From Deltaproteobacteria bacterium ADurb.Bin026 (lineage in GTDB: Bacteria > Desulfobacterota > Syntrophorhabdia > Syntrophorhabdales > Syntrophorhabdaceae), in contig MWEV01000052.1 of the NCBI GenBank assembly GCA_002071245.1, forward strand, positions 1-8,762: a stretch of 8,762 nucleotides of DNA, read 5' to 3'. Shown piece after piece: positions 1 through 6,444 of the stretch. The first letter of the stretch is position 1, and every line of letters begins with the position of its first letter. The position numbers were made by a program, and so were the translations under genes. The notes under the pieces are model-generated. The model searched no databases, was not told the origin of the DNA, and saw only the letters and a list, made by a program, of their open reading frames with translations.

Positions 1-56
1 TGCGTGTACTGAGAGCCAAAATCAAGTATTAGAATAGTTTCTTTGTGGTAATCCAT
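1..56 (-). CDS. guaA: GMP synthase (glutamine-hydrolysing), N-terminal fragment, cut by window edge
   Basis: The minus strand from an ATG at 56 reads MDYHKETILILDFGSQYT and runs off the left edge. The ILILDFGSQYT stretch is the hallmark start of the class I glutamine amidotransferase domain of GuaA, which supplies ammonia to convert XMP to GMP in the cytoplasm. Only 18 complete codons are visible, so the catalytic Cys-His-Glu triad and the ATP pyrophosphatase domain cannot be checked. The gene begins 7 bases after the guaB stop codon on the same strand, the common guaB-guaA order, so the two are almost certainly one operon making GMP from IMP. Only a weak SD-like GAG lies before the ATG; translational coupling to guaB is likely. 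Confidence 0.9.
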   Translation of the reverse strand, partial: MDYHKETILILDFGSQYT

Positions 57-63
57 AGTATTT

Positions 64-1530
64 TCACTCAACCCTGTAGTTAGGTGCCTCTTTTGTGATT
101 ATAACATCATGAACATGACTTTCTCTCAATCCAGCAGTCGTAATCCTGATAAACTGACCCTTTTCCCTTAACTCTGACAAACTATGACATCCAACATATC
201 CCATACCCGCCTTTATGCCTCCTATCAGTTGGTTTATGCATATCGAGAGTGAACCCCTGTAAGGAACTCTGCCTTCAATCCCTTCAGGAACAATCTTAGA
301 TTCGATTTCATTCTCATCAATACAATACCTGTCTCGTGTTTTACCTTCTTTCATTGCCTCAAGAGAACCCATACCCCTGTATACCTTGTAGGTTCTTCCC
401 TGATAAAGAACAATTTCACCGGGTGACTCGTCAGTGCCGGCAAAAAGATTTCCAATCATAACAGAATCAGCGCCTGCTGCAAGGGCTTTTGTTATATCAC
501 CTGAAAACTTGATGCCTCCATCCGCTATGATTGGTATGCCATGTTTTTTAGCAGATTTTGATACCTCAATTATTGCTGTTATCTGTGGTACACCTATGCC
601 CGCGATAATTCTTGTGGTACATATCGAGCCTGGACCAACACCAATCTTTACACCATCGCACCCTGCTTTTATAAGGGCGTCGCAACCTTCTTTTGTCGCA
701 ATATTTCCAGCTATTAGTTGTACATTCTTGAAGTTTTTCTTTATTTCTCTGACAGATTCAATTACATTTTGAGAATGTCCATGTGCAGTATCAATTGCGA
801 TAACATCGCATCCTGCCCTTAATAGCGCCTCCACCCTCGCGTCCCTGTCTTTGGAGACACCAACCGCAGCGCCTACGCGTAGTCTTCCGAGATTGTCTTT
901 ACAGGAAAAAGGAAATTTTCTCATCTTTTCAATATCTTTTATAGTTATCAATCCCCTGAGGTTAAAATTTTTATCAACTACAAGCAGTTTTTCAATTTTA
1001 TGTCTATGGAGTATAGCTTTTGATTCTTCGAGACCGATACCTTCTTTAACCGTGACGAGGTTTTCCTTTGTCATCACGTTCTCGACCTTTTCATCGAAGT
1101 TTGTCTCAAACCTTAAGTCCCTGTTTGTTATTATGCCTACAAGTTTTTCTCCTCTTGTTACAGGGATGCCAGAAATTCTGTATTTTGCCATAAGTTCAAG
1201 CACATCCCTTATCTTGTGATCAGGCGATATTGTTATGGGGTCTACAATCATACCGCTTTCAGATTTCTTGACCTTTTCCACCTCTTGCGCCTGTTCCTCA
1301 ATACCCATATTTCTATGAATGATGCCTATGCCACCCTCTTGTGCAATACATATTGCGGTCTTTGCCTCAGTTACCGTGTCCATTGCAGCACTTAGCAAGG
1401 GTATATTTAGTTTTATACTGTTCGTCAGGTTTGTTGATACATCGATGTCCTTTGGCATTATATCACTGAAAGACGGGAGCAGAAGAACATCATCAAACGT
1501 GAGACCTTCCCTGATTTCGTTCTCTACCAT
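64..1530 (-). CDS. guaB: IMP dehydrogenase
   Basis: This 488-residue protein oxidises IMP to XMP with NAD+, the committed step of GMP synthesis, as a cytoplasmic TIM-barrel tetramer. The length is the normal bacterial one. The N-terminal barrel start (GLTFDDVLLLP, residues 9-19) is followed by a CBS-domain pair at about 95-205 that usually senses adenine/guanine nucleotides. The catalytic loop GVGPGSICTTR spans 297-307, with the nucleophile at Cys304. The IMP phosphate-binding ADGG is at 336-339 and YRGMGS at 384-389. The mobile flap carries the Arg401-Tyr402 pair (DRY), followed by PEGIEGRVPYRG at 415-426. All key residues are present, so it should be active. The ATG at 1530 is supported by a strong SD (AAGGAGA, 1542-1536). 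guaA follows after 7 bases. No purine riboswitch was seen upstream. Confidence 0.98.
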   Translation of the reverse strand: MVENEIREGLTFDDVLLLPSFSDIMPKDIDVSTNLTNSIKLNIPLLSAAMDTVTEAKTAICIAQEGGIGIIHRNMGIEEQAQEVEKVKKSESGMIVDPITISPDHKIRDVLELMAKYRISGIPVTRGEKLVGIITNRDLRFETNFDEKVENVMTKENLVTVKEGIGLEESKAILHRHKIEKLLVVDKNFNLRGLITIKDIEKMRKFPFSCKDNLGRLRVGAAVGVSKDRDARVEALLRAGCDVIAIDTAHGHSQNVIESVREIKKNFKNVQLIAGNIATKEGCDALIKAGCDGVKIGVGPGSICTTRIIAGIGVPQITAIIEVSKSAKKHGIPIIADGGIKFSGDITKALAAGADSVMIGNLFAGTDESPGEIVLYQGRTYKVYRGMGSLEAMKEGKTRDRYCIDENEIESKIVPEGIEGRVPYRGSLSICINQLIGGIKAGMGYVGCHSLSELREKGQFIRITTAGLRESHVHDVIITKEAPNYRVE

Positions 1531-1578
1531 AATAGTCTCCTTTCTTTATCCATACTGGGCAATAATCCAGACCTCGTT

Positions 1579-1605
1579 TTTATAATTAATATCAGACAGT
1601 TGCAA
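1579..1605 (-). promoter_or_regulatory. Candidate guaB promoter (sigma70-like, weak)
   Basis: On the minus strand a TTGCAA (1605-1600) is separated by 15 bases from TATAAA (1584-1579), about 50 bases before the guaB ATG. The -10 matches consensus at 5 of 6 positions and the -35 at 4 of 6, but the spacer is short. It is the best pair I could find in the 161-bp region shared with the divergent dppD-like gene. Treat it as a guess. Confidence 0.35.
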
Positions 1606-1632
1606 AATAATAGTATTTTGTATTTTGTTGTG

Positions 1633-1660
1633 TTGCCATTTTATATTGGATTAGTATAAT
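1633..1660 (+). promoter_or_regulatory. Sigma70-type promoter for the dppD-dppF-like operon
   Basis: TTGCCA (1633-1638, 5 of 6 to consensus) is followed after 16 bases by a perfect TATAAT (1655-1660). Transcription would start near 1667, giving a leader of about 25 bases before the ATG at 1692. The upstream in-frame ATG at 1659 lies inside the -10 box, so it cannot be in this transcript; the promoter therefore decides the start codon of the downstream gene. Confidence 0.6.
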
Positions 1661-1691
1661 GCATAGGGTTAAAATAATCAAAGAGATTTTC

Positions 1692-2660
1692 ATGGACGAA
1701 CATACTATAACGATAAACAATCTCTGCACATCAATAACTGTTGATATAGGTATTGTCAAGGCGGTAGAGAATGTAAGTTTCTCTATAAAAAAAGGTGAGG
1801 TATTCGGCCTTGTTGGAGAAAGCGGGTGCGGAAAGACAATGACCGCACTGTCAATCATGGGTCTTGTTCCGTCTCCTGGTAGAATTGTCAGTGGGGAGAT
1901 AATTTTTGAAGGAAGAGATATAACAAGATTAAATGAAAAGGAGATGCAAGATATAAGGGGAAACAAGATAGGAATGATCTTTCAGGAACCCATGACAGCG
2001 CTAAACCCTGTTTTGAGGATAGGAGAGCAGATTGCAGAAACAATCAAGATTCATAATAACGCAGGGAACATGGAAATAAAAGACAGGGTCTTGAGACTTT
2101 TAAAACAGGTGGGGTTTGACGAACCTGAAAAAAAATTTGCACAATACCCCCATCAGCTTAGTGGTGGTCAGCGCCAAAGGATACTTATTGCTATCGCGAT
2201 ATCCTGTAATCCTCTGCTTCTGATTGCAGATGAACCTACAACTGCGCTCGATATAGCCACAGAGTCACAAATATTGAGCTTGCTCAACGGGTTGATTGTG
2301 GAATATGGCATGTCGATGCTTTTTATCACGCACAACCTGCATATCATAAGAAAATTAGCTCAAAATATCGGCATCATGTATGCAGGACGCCTTATTGAAA
2401 AAAACAACGTTGAAGATTTTTTCAGTGAGCCGTTGCATCCGTATAGCAGAGGTCTTGTAGATTCCATAGTAGGGCTTTCGGGAAAGGAAAAACGACTTAA
2501 AACGATACCGGGCTTTGTTCCGAGATTATCAGAAATGCCAGAGGGTTGTAAGTTCCATCCTCGATGCAACAAGGTAATGCCTCAGTGCATGATTAATGAA
2601 CCTCCAATGTTTACAATTGGTAATGAAAAATGGATAAAGTGCTTTCTGTATCAGGGTTGA
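1692..2660 (+). CDS. dppD: Oligo/dipeptide ABC transporter ATP-binding protein, DppD/OppD type
   Basis: This 322-residue cytoplasmic ATPase is one half of the ATPase pair that powers a peptide or nickel importer. Numbered from the ATG at 1692, it has Walker A GESGCGKT (42-49), Q-loop Gln98 in IFQEP, signature LSGGQ (156-160), Walker B LLLIADE (175-181) with catalytic Glu181, and the switch His214. The C-terminal oligopeptide-transporter extension follows (HPYSRGL, then a four-cysteine set at 286, 292, 299 and 317); in this family such cysteines can hold a 4Fe-4S cluster. I prefer 1692 over the in-frame ATG at 1659 because GAGA lies 5 bases before it and the earlier ATG falls in the promoter -10 box. 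The next gene overlaps its last 31 bases. No permease or substrate-binding gene is in the window, so the substrate cannot be told. Confidence 0.93.
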   Translation: MDEHTITINNLCTSITVDIGIVKAVENVSFSIKKGEVFGLVGESGCGKTMTALSIMGLVPSPGRIVSGEIIFEGRDITRLNEKEMQDIRGNKIGMIFQEPMTALNPVLRIGEQIAETIKIHNNAGNMEIKDRVLRLLKQVGFDEPEKKFAQYPHQLSGGQRQRILIAIAISCNPLLLIADEPTTALDIATESQILSLLNGLIVEYGMSMLFITHNLHIIRKLAQNIGIMYAGRLIEKNNVEDFFSEPLHPYSRGLVDSIVGLSGKEKRLKTIPGFVPRLSEMPEGCKFHPRCNKVMPQCMINEPPMFTIGNEKWIKCFLYQG

Positions 2661-3571
2661 AAAAATATTATGAAGTAAAGAGATCTGCTTTTTCTTACAA
2701 AAAAGAGATAGTTCGTGCTGTCGATGGTGTAGACCTATCGCTTGAACGTGGACAAACTCTTGGTATTGTCGGCGAAAGTGGCTCAGGGAAAAGTACGCTT
2801 GTTCGGTGTATCATGCTTCTTGAGAAACCTGATGTCGGAGATATTGTGTTTTCTGGTGTCAATTTCACCAAAACCAATGATAATCAACTAAAGAGGCTGA
2901 GAAAAGACATTCAGATCATCTTTCAGGACCCTTATTCATCATTGAACCCACGCCTTAGAATATATGATGCCATTGCAGAACCTGTTTTGTTTCATAATAT
3001 TGCCCATGATGGTGATGATGCAAGACAAAGGGTTACAGAAATACTGGGAAGTGTCGGTATCAGCGAGGATTTTTTTCAAAAATATCCGCATGAAATGAGT
3101 GGTGGACAAAGGCAAAGGGTTGCTATCGGAAGGGCACTTGCGACAAATCCTTTACTCATCGTTGCTGATGAACCTGTATCTTCCCTCGATGTATCGATTC
3201 AGGCACAGATAATAAATCTATTCATGGATATTAAAGAACGCACAAAAATATCTATGCTTTTTATATCTCACGATTTAAATGTCGTAAGGTTTGTATCCGA
3301 TGAAATCATGGTTATGTACAAGGGCAGGGTGGTTGAACAGGGAAAGACAGACAACATATTCTATCAACCGATGCACCCATACACACAGATGCTCATAGAT
3401 TCAATAAAAGGAGGTTTTTCAAGCAGGGCAGGGGATGATAATCATGCCCCAACCGGGTGTGCATACTATCCAAGATGTGAAAGGAGGACATCTGTCTGTG
3501 CCGAAATAGCCCCTGAATTAAAAGACTACGACAGCGGGCATATGGTCGCATGTCATGCAGTTCATGGCTGA
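2630..3571 (+). CDS. dppF: Oligo/dipeptide ABC transporter ATP-binding protein, DppF/OppF type
   Basis: This 313-residue partner ATPase pairs with the DppD-like protein at the membrane. It shows the DppF-style opening (LKKYYEVKR, 10-18, then VRAVDGVDLSLERG). Walker A is GESGSGKS (48-55), the Q-loop is Gln99 in IFQDPYSSLNPR, the signature is MSGGQ (156-160), Walker B is IVADE (177-181) and the switch is His214. The C-terminal extension has HPYTQ (249-253) and cysteines at 277, 283, 290 and 308. The ending LKDYDSGHMVACHAVHG matches the natural DppF C-terminus in style, so the gene looks complete even though it abuts a truncated pseudogene. The ATG at 2630 lies inside the upstream gene in another frame with only a weak GG-type SD, which points to translational coupling. 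No clear terminator hairpin follows; the convergent hepT remnant begins within its 3' end. Confidence 0.93.
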   Translation: MDKVLSVSGLKKYYEVKRSAFSYKKEIVRAVDGVDLSLERGQTLGIVGESGSGKSTLVRCIMLLEKPDVGDIVFSGVNFTKTNDNQLKRLRKDIQIIFQDPYSSLNPRLRIYDAIAEPVLFHNIAHDGDDARQRVTEILGSVGISEDFFQKYPHEMSGGQRQRVAIGRALATNPLLIVADEPVSSLDVSIQAQIINLFMDIKERTKISMLFISHDLNVVRFVSDEIMVMYKGRVVEQGKTDNIFYQPMHPYTQMLIDSIKGGFSSRAGDDNHAPTGCAYYPRCERRTSVCAEIAPELKDYDSGHMVACHAVHG

Positions 3572-3703
3572 TATAATAAGGTCAGTTTGAGTTTTCCAGT
3601 CTTCTTTGTAGTTTTTTACTGAAATTTTTGAATATTCTTCGATTTGGCTAAGATAAACTTCTATCTCGGCAATTTTTCTGCCTATCAATAATTTATCGAC
3701 CAA
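3518..3703 (-). pseudogene. hepT: Truncated HEPN (DUF86/HepT-like) toxin gene
   Basis: From a TTG at 3703 the frame reads MVDKLLIGRKIAEIEVYLSQ and on to DWKTQ (39 residues), which strongly resembles the first helices of HepT-family HEPN ribonucleases (opening M-V-D, L..YL..L). After about 3587 the similarity stops and the frame runs 22 more codons, mostly antisense to the 3' end of dppF, to a stop at 3518. An intact protein would be about 140 residues; the missing part holds the R-X4-6-H catalytic motif, so no RNase activity is expected. The TTG start is chosen because a perfect AGGAGG (3716-3711) sits 7 bases upstream; a TTG at 3709 is too close to it. The start overlaps the end of mntA by 11 bases, the usual coupled antitoxin-toxin arrangement. 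The recognition is from family memory of the N-terminal pattern, supported by the adjacent MNT gene. Confidence 0.75.
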
Positions 3704-4111
3704 TCCCAAACCTCCTTTTGAGAATATTTTCTTCTTTTATGGAAAAATCAAAGCATTTTCTCAAAATGAGAGATTCATATTTGTGTCTGATGAAAGGTTC
3801 TTTATCGGAAAGAACATGCCTGTTTTGCAGAATTCGTCCTGTCAGGCTGATTGGTGATGTGTTCAAAATAACCAAATCAACCTCATCCGTGCCAAGAACA
3901 GAGGTTATTTTTCAAATAAATCAAGATAATCAAATTTATTCATATTTTTTACAAAAACTGCAATGTCGATATCACTAAAGGGGTTTTTTCTTTTTCTTAA
4001 CAATCCGCCGAAGAGATAGGCAAAGCTTATATTGGGTTCTTTCGCCAAAGCATCAGACAAAAGATGTATTTTTTCGTGGATGTTCTCTGGAAGTCGTTCA
4101 AACCGTATCAT
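3693..4111 (-). pseudogene. mntA: MntA-like nucleotidyltransferase antitoxin gene with a one-base frameshift
   Basis: The ATG at 4111 opens a frame of 68 codons ending in a TAA at 3907-3905. It contains the minimal nucleotidyltransferase motif: GG at residues 35-36, ten residues, then DID at 47-49 (family pattern G[GS]-X~10-DxD). Stepping back one base in the run of five A's at about 3908-3912 continues the same protein: ITSVLGTDEVDLVILNTSP, and on to FGIGR with a stop at 3693. This restores 139 residues, a normal MntA length, including a third carboxylate candidate (Asp79 in EVDLVIL). One lost A in the run (six to five) explains the break. Intact MntA enzymes neutralise HepT by adding AMP units to it. 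The canonical GS is GG here, which is tolerated in the wider superfamily. A real frameshift, a sequencing error or recoding are all possible; the neighbouring truncated toxin makes decay most likely. Confidence 0.82.
3711..3716 (-). promoter_or_regulatory. Strong ribosome binding site deciding the hepT TTG start
   Basis: A perfect AGGAGG on the minus strand lies inside the last codons of mntA, 7 bases ahead of the TTG at 3703. It places the toxin start at a non-ATG codon overlapping the antitoxin stop and shows the pair was translationally coupled. Confidence 0.7.
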
Positions 4112-4119
4112 AATTTAAC

Positions 4120-4148
4120 AGAATAATTGGCTTTTACCGCTTTGTCAA
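4120..4148 (-). promoter_or_regulatory. Sigma70-type promoter of the mntA-hepT remnant, predicted leaderless
   Basis: On the minus strand a perfect TTGACA (4148-4143) is followed after 17 bases by TATTCT (4125-4120; 4 of 6). The start point expected about 7 bases further lies near 4113, while the mntA ATG begins at 4111. The transcript would therefore have almost no leader, and indeed no SD is seen before that ATG. The promoter faces away from the membrane-protein gene at 4220. Confidence 0.6.
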
Positions 4149-4219
4149 TGAGAAAGAAGCAGTAATTCCCCTTGAACAAACAAGACAAGTTATAGTAATG
4201 TTTAAGCCGTTAAGCGAAC

Positions 4220-6349
4220 ATGAAAGGTTTTAACTTCAAAGAGTTTTTTAAACAACAGGAAAATTACTATTTTCTTTATATCATTTTCCTCGTTTCTTAT
4301 GTGGCTTATTATCTTTTTCAATGGCCTATTTTTGCTGGTGATACAGACCTCTGGTATCATTTAAATGGTGGCAGATACATCCTCGAACACGGAACAACCC
4401 CAAAAGACAGCAGTTACTTTTCTTTCATAGACCCTCCCCGTGAGTGGGTTGATTATTTCTGGCTATTCCAGGTGCTTGTCTACAAAATACACTCTTTTTC
4501 CGGATATTACGGGCTTGTGTTTTTAAGGGCAATCATGTTTCTGGCAACATTTGTAGTAAGTTACTTAATAATAAGTAATGGTAAAAAGTCTAAACCTGAC
4601 TTGTACGCACTGATTGTGATTACATTGTGCATTTTGTTGATTCTTCCGAGATTTTCTCTTGTAAGACCCCATTTATTTACATACTTTTTTATTGTGTTTT
4701 CGATTTATTTAATTGAATCAAAAAAATATATTTTTATTTTTCCAATAGTTTCAATATTCTGGGTAAATTTGCATGGGATTGCATATCCAGTTTTGATACT
4801 GATTGTTCTCGCTTATTTAATTGATTTTTTCTTTCTGTATTATTTAAGCAAACAAAACATTAAAAAAGGGGAATTAGCTTATTTAATTCCGCTAATTTTC
4901 GCTTTAGCTTCGGTTTATTTAACCCCACACGGAAAAGAATTATTGTCAATGCCATTCATTTCTACAGAATTTGCAGCTCATTACATACAAGAAATTAAAA
5001 AAATATCGATGGAGGAATTAATATCATTTCAAATGATTAAATTAATTCCTATTCCATCTACTTTATTTAATGTTTTTTTGATAGCCACTTTTTTTAGCTT
5101 AATCACTTCATTTGTAAACAAGAATTTTAGAATAAGCTCTATAATAATATTATGTGGAGCAATACTTTTATTATTTAAAAGTGGTCGATTTAGATTTGAA
5201 TTTGTACTTTTGTCTTTACCTTTTCTGTCTGTCAACAGAATTCAACTTGATATAAAAAATATAAATAATAGAGCTATCAAATGTATTTGCATGGTAACTA
5301 TTGTATTAATAATGGTTATACCTTTTAAAAATGTATTTGTTATGTACCAAAATAGGCCGAAATATCCTTTTTCAGAAAGAATTCTTCCGTCTGGTATTTC
5401 AAGATTTCTTAACCATATTAATGCTGAAGGCTTTGTGTTGAATAATCCAGATTATGGAGGTTATCTCCAATGGATGCTTTATCCAAGATATAAAATCTTT
5501 ATGGATATGGAGGTTCCATTTCTTTTTACAAATGAAGACATGCTGATTGCAACCAAAATGTATATTAATAAAGATTATTTTCTAAATGTTATCACTCGAT
5601 ACGACCCATCTTTTGTGATGGTTTCTTGCGCCAATAAAGGCTTTAAAGATATTATCAAAATGTTTCCCTTTTATAAGCCGGTTTTTTTAGACGATTATGA
5701 GGTTTTATATGTAAACGAAAAGCATTATCCTGTAATTGCCAATGAGTATAAATTAAGCGTCATTGATCCATTCACATTCACTTCACAATCTAAAGAATCT
5801 TTAATAAAATCTGATAATATTCATAAAATACTTGGAGAACTTCAGAGGATGAAAGAAATAAGCCCGGACTCCGGAATTATAAATCAGTCGTTAGCAATAA
5901 TTTATTGCAATGAAGGCAAATTAGAAAAGGCAATTGAATGTGCAAACAGTATTGTCAATAGTTATCCAGAGTCACCGACAGGGTATAAGATGCTCGGTGA
6001 TTGCTATAAAAAAATAAAGCAATATGGAGAAGCCATTAAAAACTACAATGCTGCGTTAAGAATAATTGACAATGCAGAGATTAAAAAAGAGATTGGTTCA
6101 ATATATATGGAACAAAAACAATATAAGCAGGCCTACGATATTTTAATTAAAATTATGAATATTTACTCACCGGGTATTACTTATAAAGAACTTTATGAAC
6201 TTATTTTATCTGCAATTTTATCAGATAACATTCATGATGCAGAAAAACTTTTAAGTTATGCAAGCGTTGGAATCCCCGAAAAAGATGAAGAATGGATTAA
6301 AAAATATGATTATCTTAAAGAACTATTGCAAAGCAAAATAAAAATGTAA
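4220..6349 (+). CDS. Polytopic membrane protein, GT-C-like glycosyltransferase candidate with C-terminal TPR repeats
   Basis: This 709-residue protein has a short basic N-terminus and about ten or eleven hydrophobic segments between residues 17 and 374. The first external loop carries AGDTDLWYHLNGGRYILEHG (39-58), an acidic DTD motif set as in GT-C enzymes that use polyprenyl-phosphate sugars. A soluble part at about 380-510 includes NNPDYGGYLQWMLYPRYKIF (408-427), a pattern I associate with this type of bacterial membrane protein. Three TPR-like units follow at about 553-585, 587-617 and 620-650. I cannot name the donor or acceptor. It heads a plus-strand block with a second TPR membrane protein (95 bases on) and a pilin, suggesting a surface or pilin glycan role. 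No SD precedes the ATG and I found no convincing promoter in 4112-4219. Base composition falls sharply inside the gene: about 50% GC at 4381-4440 but 12% at 4681-4740. Confidence 0.75.
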   Translation: MKGFNFKEFFKQQENYYFLYIIFLVSYVAYYLFQWPIFAGDTDLWYHLNGGRYILEHGTTPKDSSYFSFIDPPREWVDYFWLFQVLVYKIHSFSGYYGLVFLRAIMFLATFVVSYLIISNGKKSKPDLYALIVITLCILLILPRFSLVRPHLFTYFFIVFSIYLIESKKYIFIFPIVSIFWVNLHGIAYPVLILIVLAYLIDFFFLYYLSKQNIKKGELAYLIPLIFALASVYLTPHGKELLSMPFISTEFAAHYIQEIKKISMEELISFQMIKLIPIPSTLFNVFLIATFFSLITSFVNKNFRISSIIILCGAILLLFKSGRFRFEFVLLSLPFLSVNRIQLDIKNINNRAIKCICMVTIVLIMVIPFKNVFVMYQNRPKYPFSERILPSGISRFLNHINAEGFVLNNPDYGGYLQWMLYPRYKIFMDMEVPFLFTNEDMLIATKMYINKDYFLNVITRYDPSFVMVSCANKGFKDIIKMFPFYKPVFLDDYEVLYVNEKHYPVIANEYKLSVIDPFTFTSQSKESLIKSDNIHKILGELQRMKEISPDSGIINQSLAIIYCNEGKLEKAIECANSIVNSYPESPTGYKMLGDCYKKIKQYGEAIKNYNAALRIIDNAEIKKEIGSIYMEQKQYKQAYDILIKIMNIYSPGITYKELYELILSAILSDNIHDAEKLLSYASVGIPEKDEEWIKKYDYLKELLQSKIKM

Positions 6350-6391
6350 ATTTGTTTCTGATATGATTTTTTATCTTGGTGCGATATTATC

Positions 6392-6421
6392 TTAATATTC
6401 AATGTTCTGTTGTTTTATAAT
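6392..6421 (+). promoter_or_regulatory. Possible promoter before the TMTC-like gene
   Basis: A perfect TATAAT (6416-6421) lies in the 95-base gap between the two membrane-protein genes, with a weak TTAATA (6392-6397, 4 of 6) 18 bases upstream. Transcription would start near 6428, leaving a leader of about 17 bases with no SD. In such AT-rich DNA a chance TATAAT is common, so this is tentative; co-transcription from the upstream gene is also possible. Confidence 0.35.
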
Positions 6422-6444
6422 TTTTCGTCAATTAACTATTGAAT

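Noticed and set aside
434..1585. Plus-strand open frames within guaB
   Set aside because: They are antisense to an unmistakable, fully conserved IMP dehydrogenase and show no domain pattern.
1531..1691. Purine riboswitch or guanine-responsive leader before guaB
   Set aside because: The short AT-rich region shows no paired-stem architecture or conserved purine-aptamer core.
1592..1966. Minus-strand 124-codon frame overlapping the start of dppD
   Set aside because: It is antisense to the Walker A region of a clear ATPase, spans both candidate promoters and has no recognisable motif.
3893..3920. Programmed -1 frameshift with a classical slippery heptamer in mntA
   Set aside because: The site is a plain A run after GA rather than an X XXY YYZ heptamer, and no stimulating hairpin was seen; decay or a read error is simpler, though not excluded.
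3718..3978. Plus-strand 86-codon frame in the toxin-antitoxin region
   Set aside because: It is the complement of the mntA coding sequence, which reads as a recognisable nucleotidyltransferase on the other strand.
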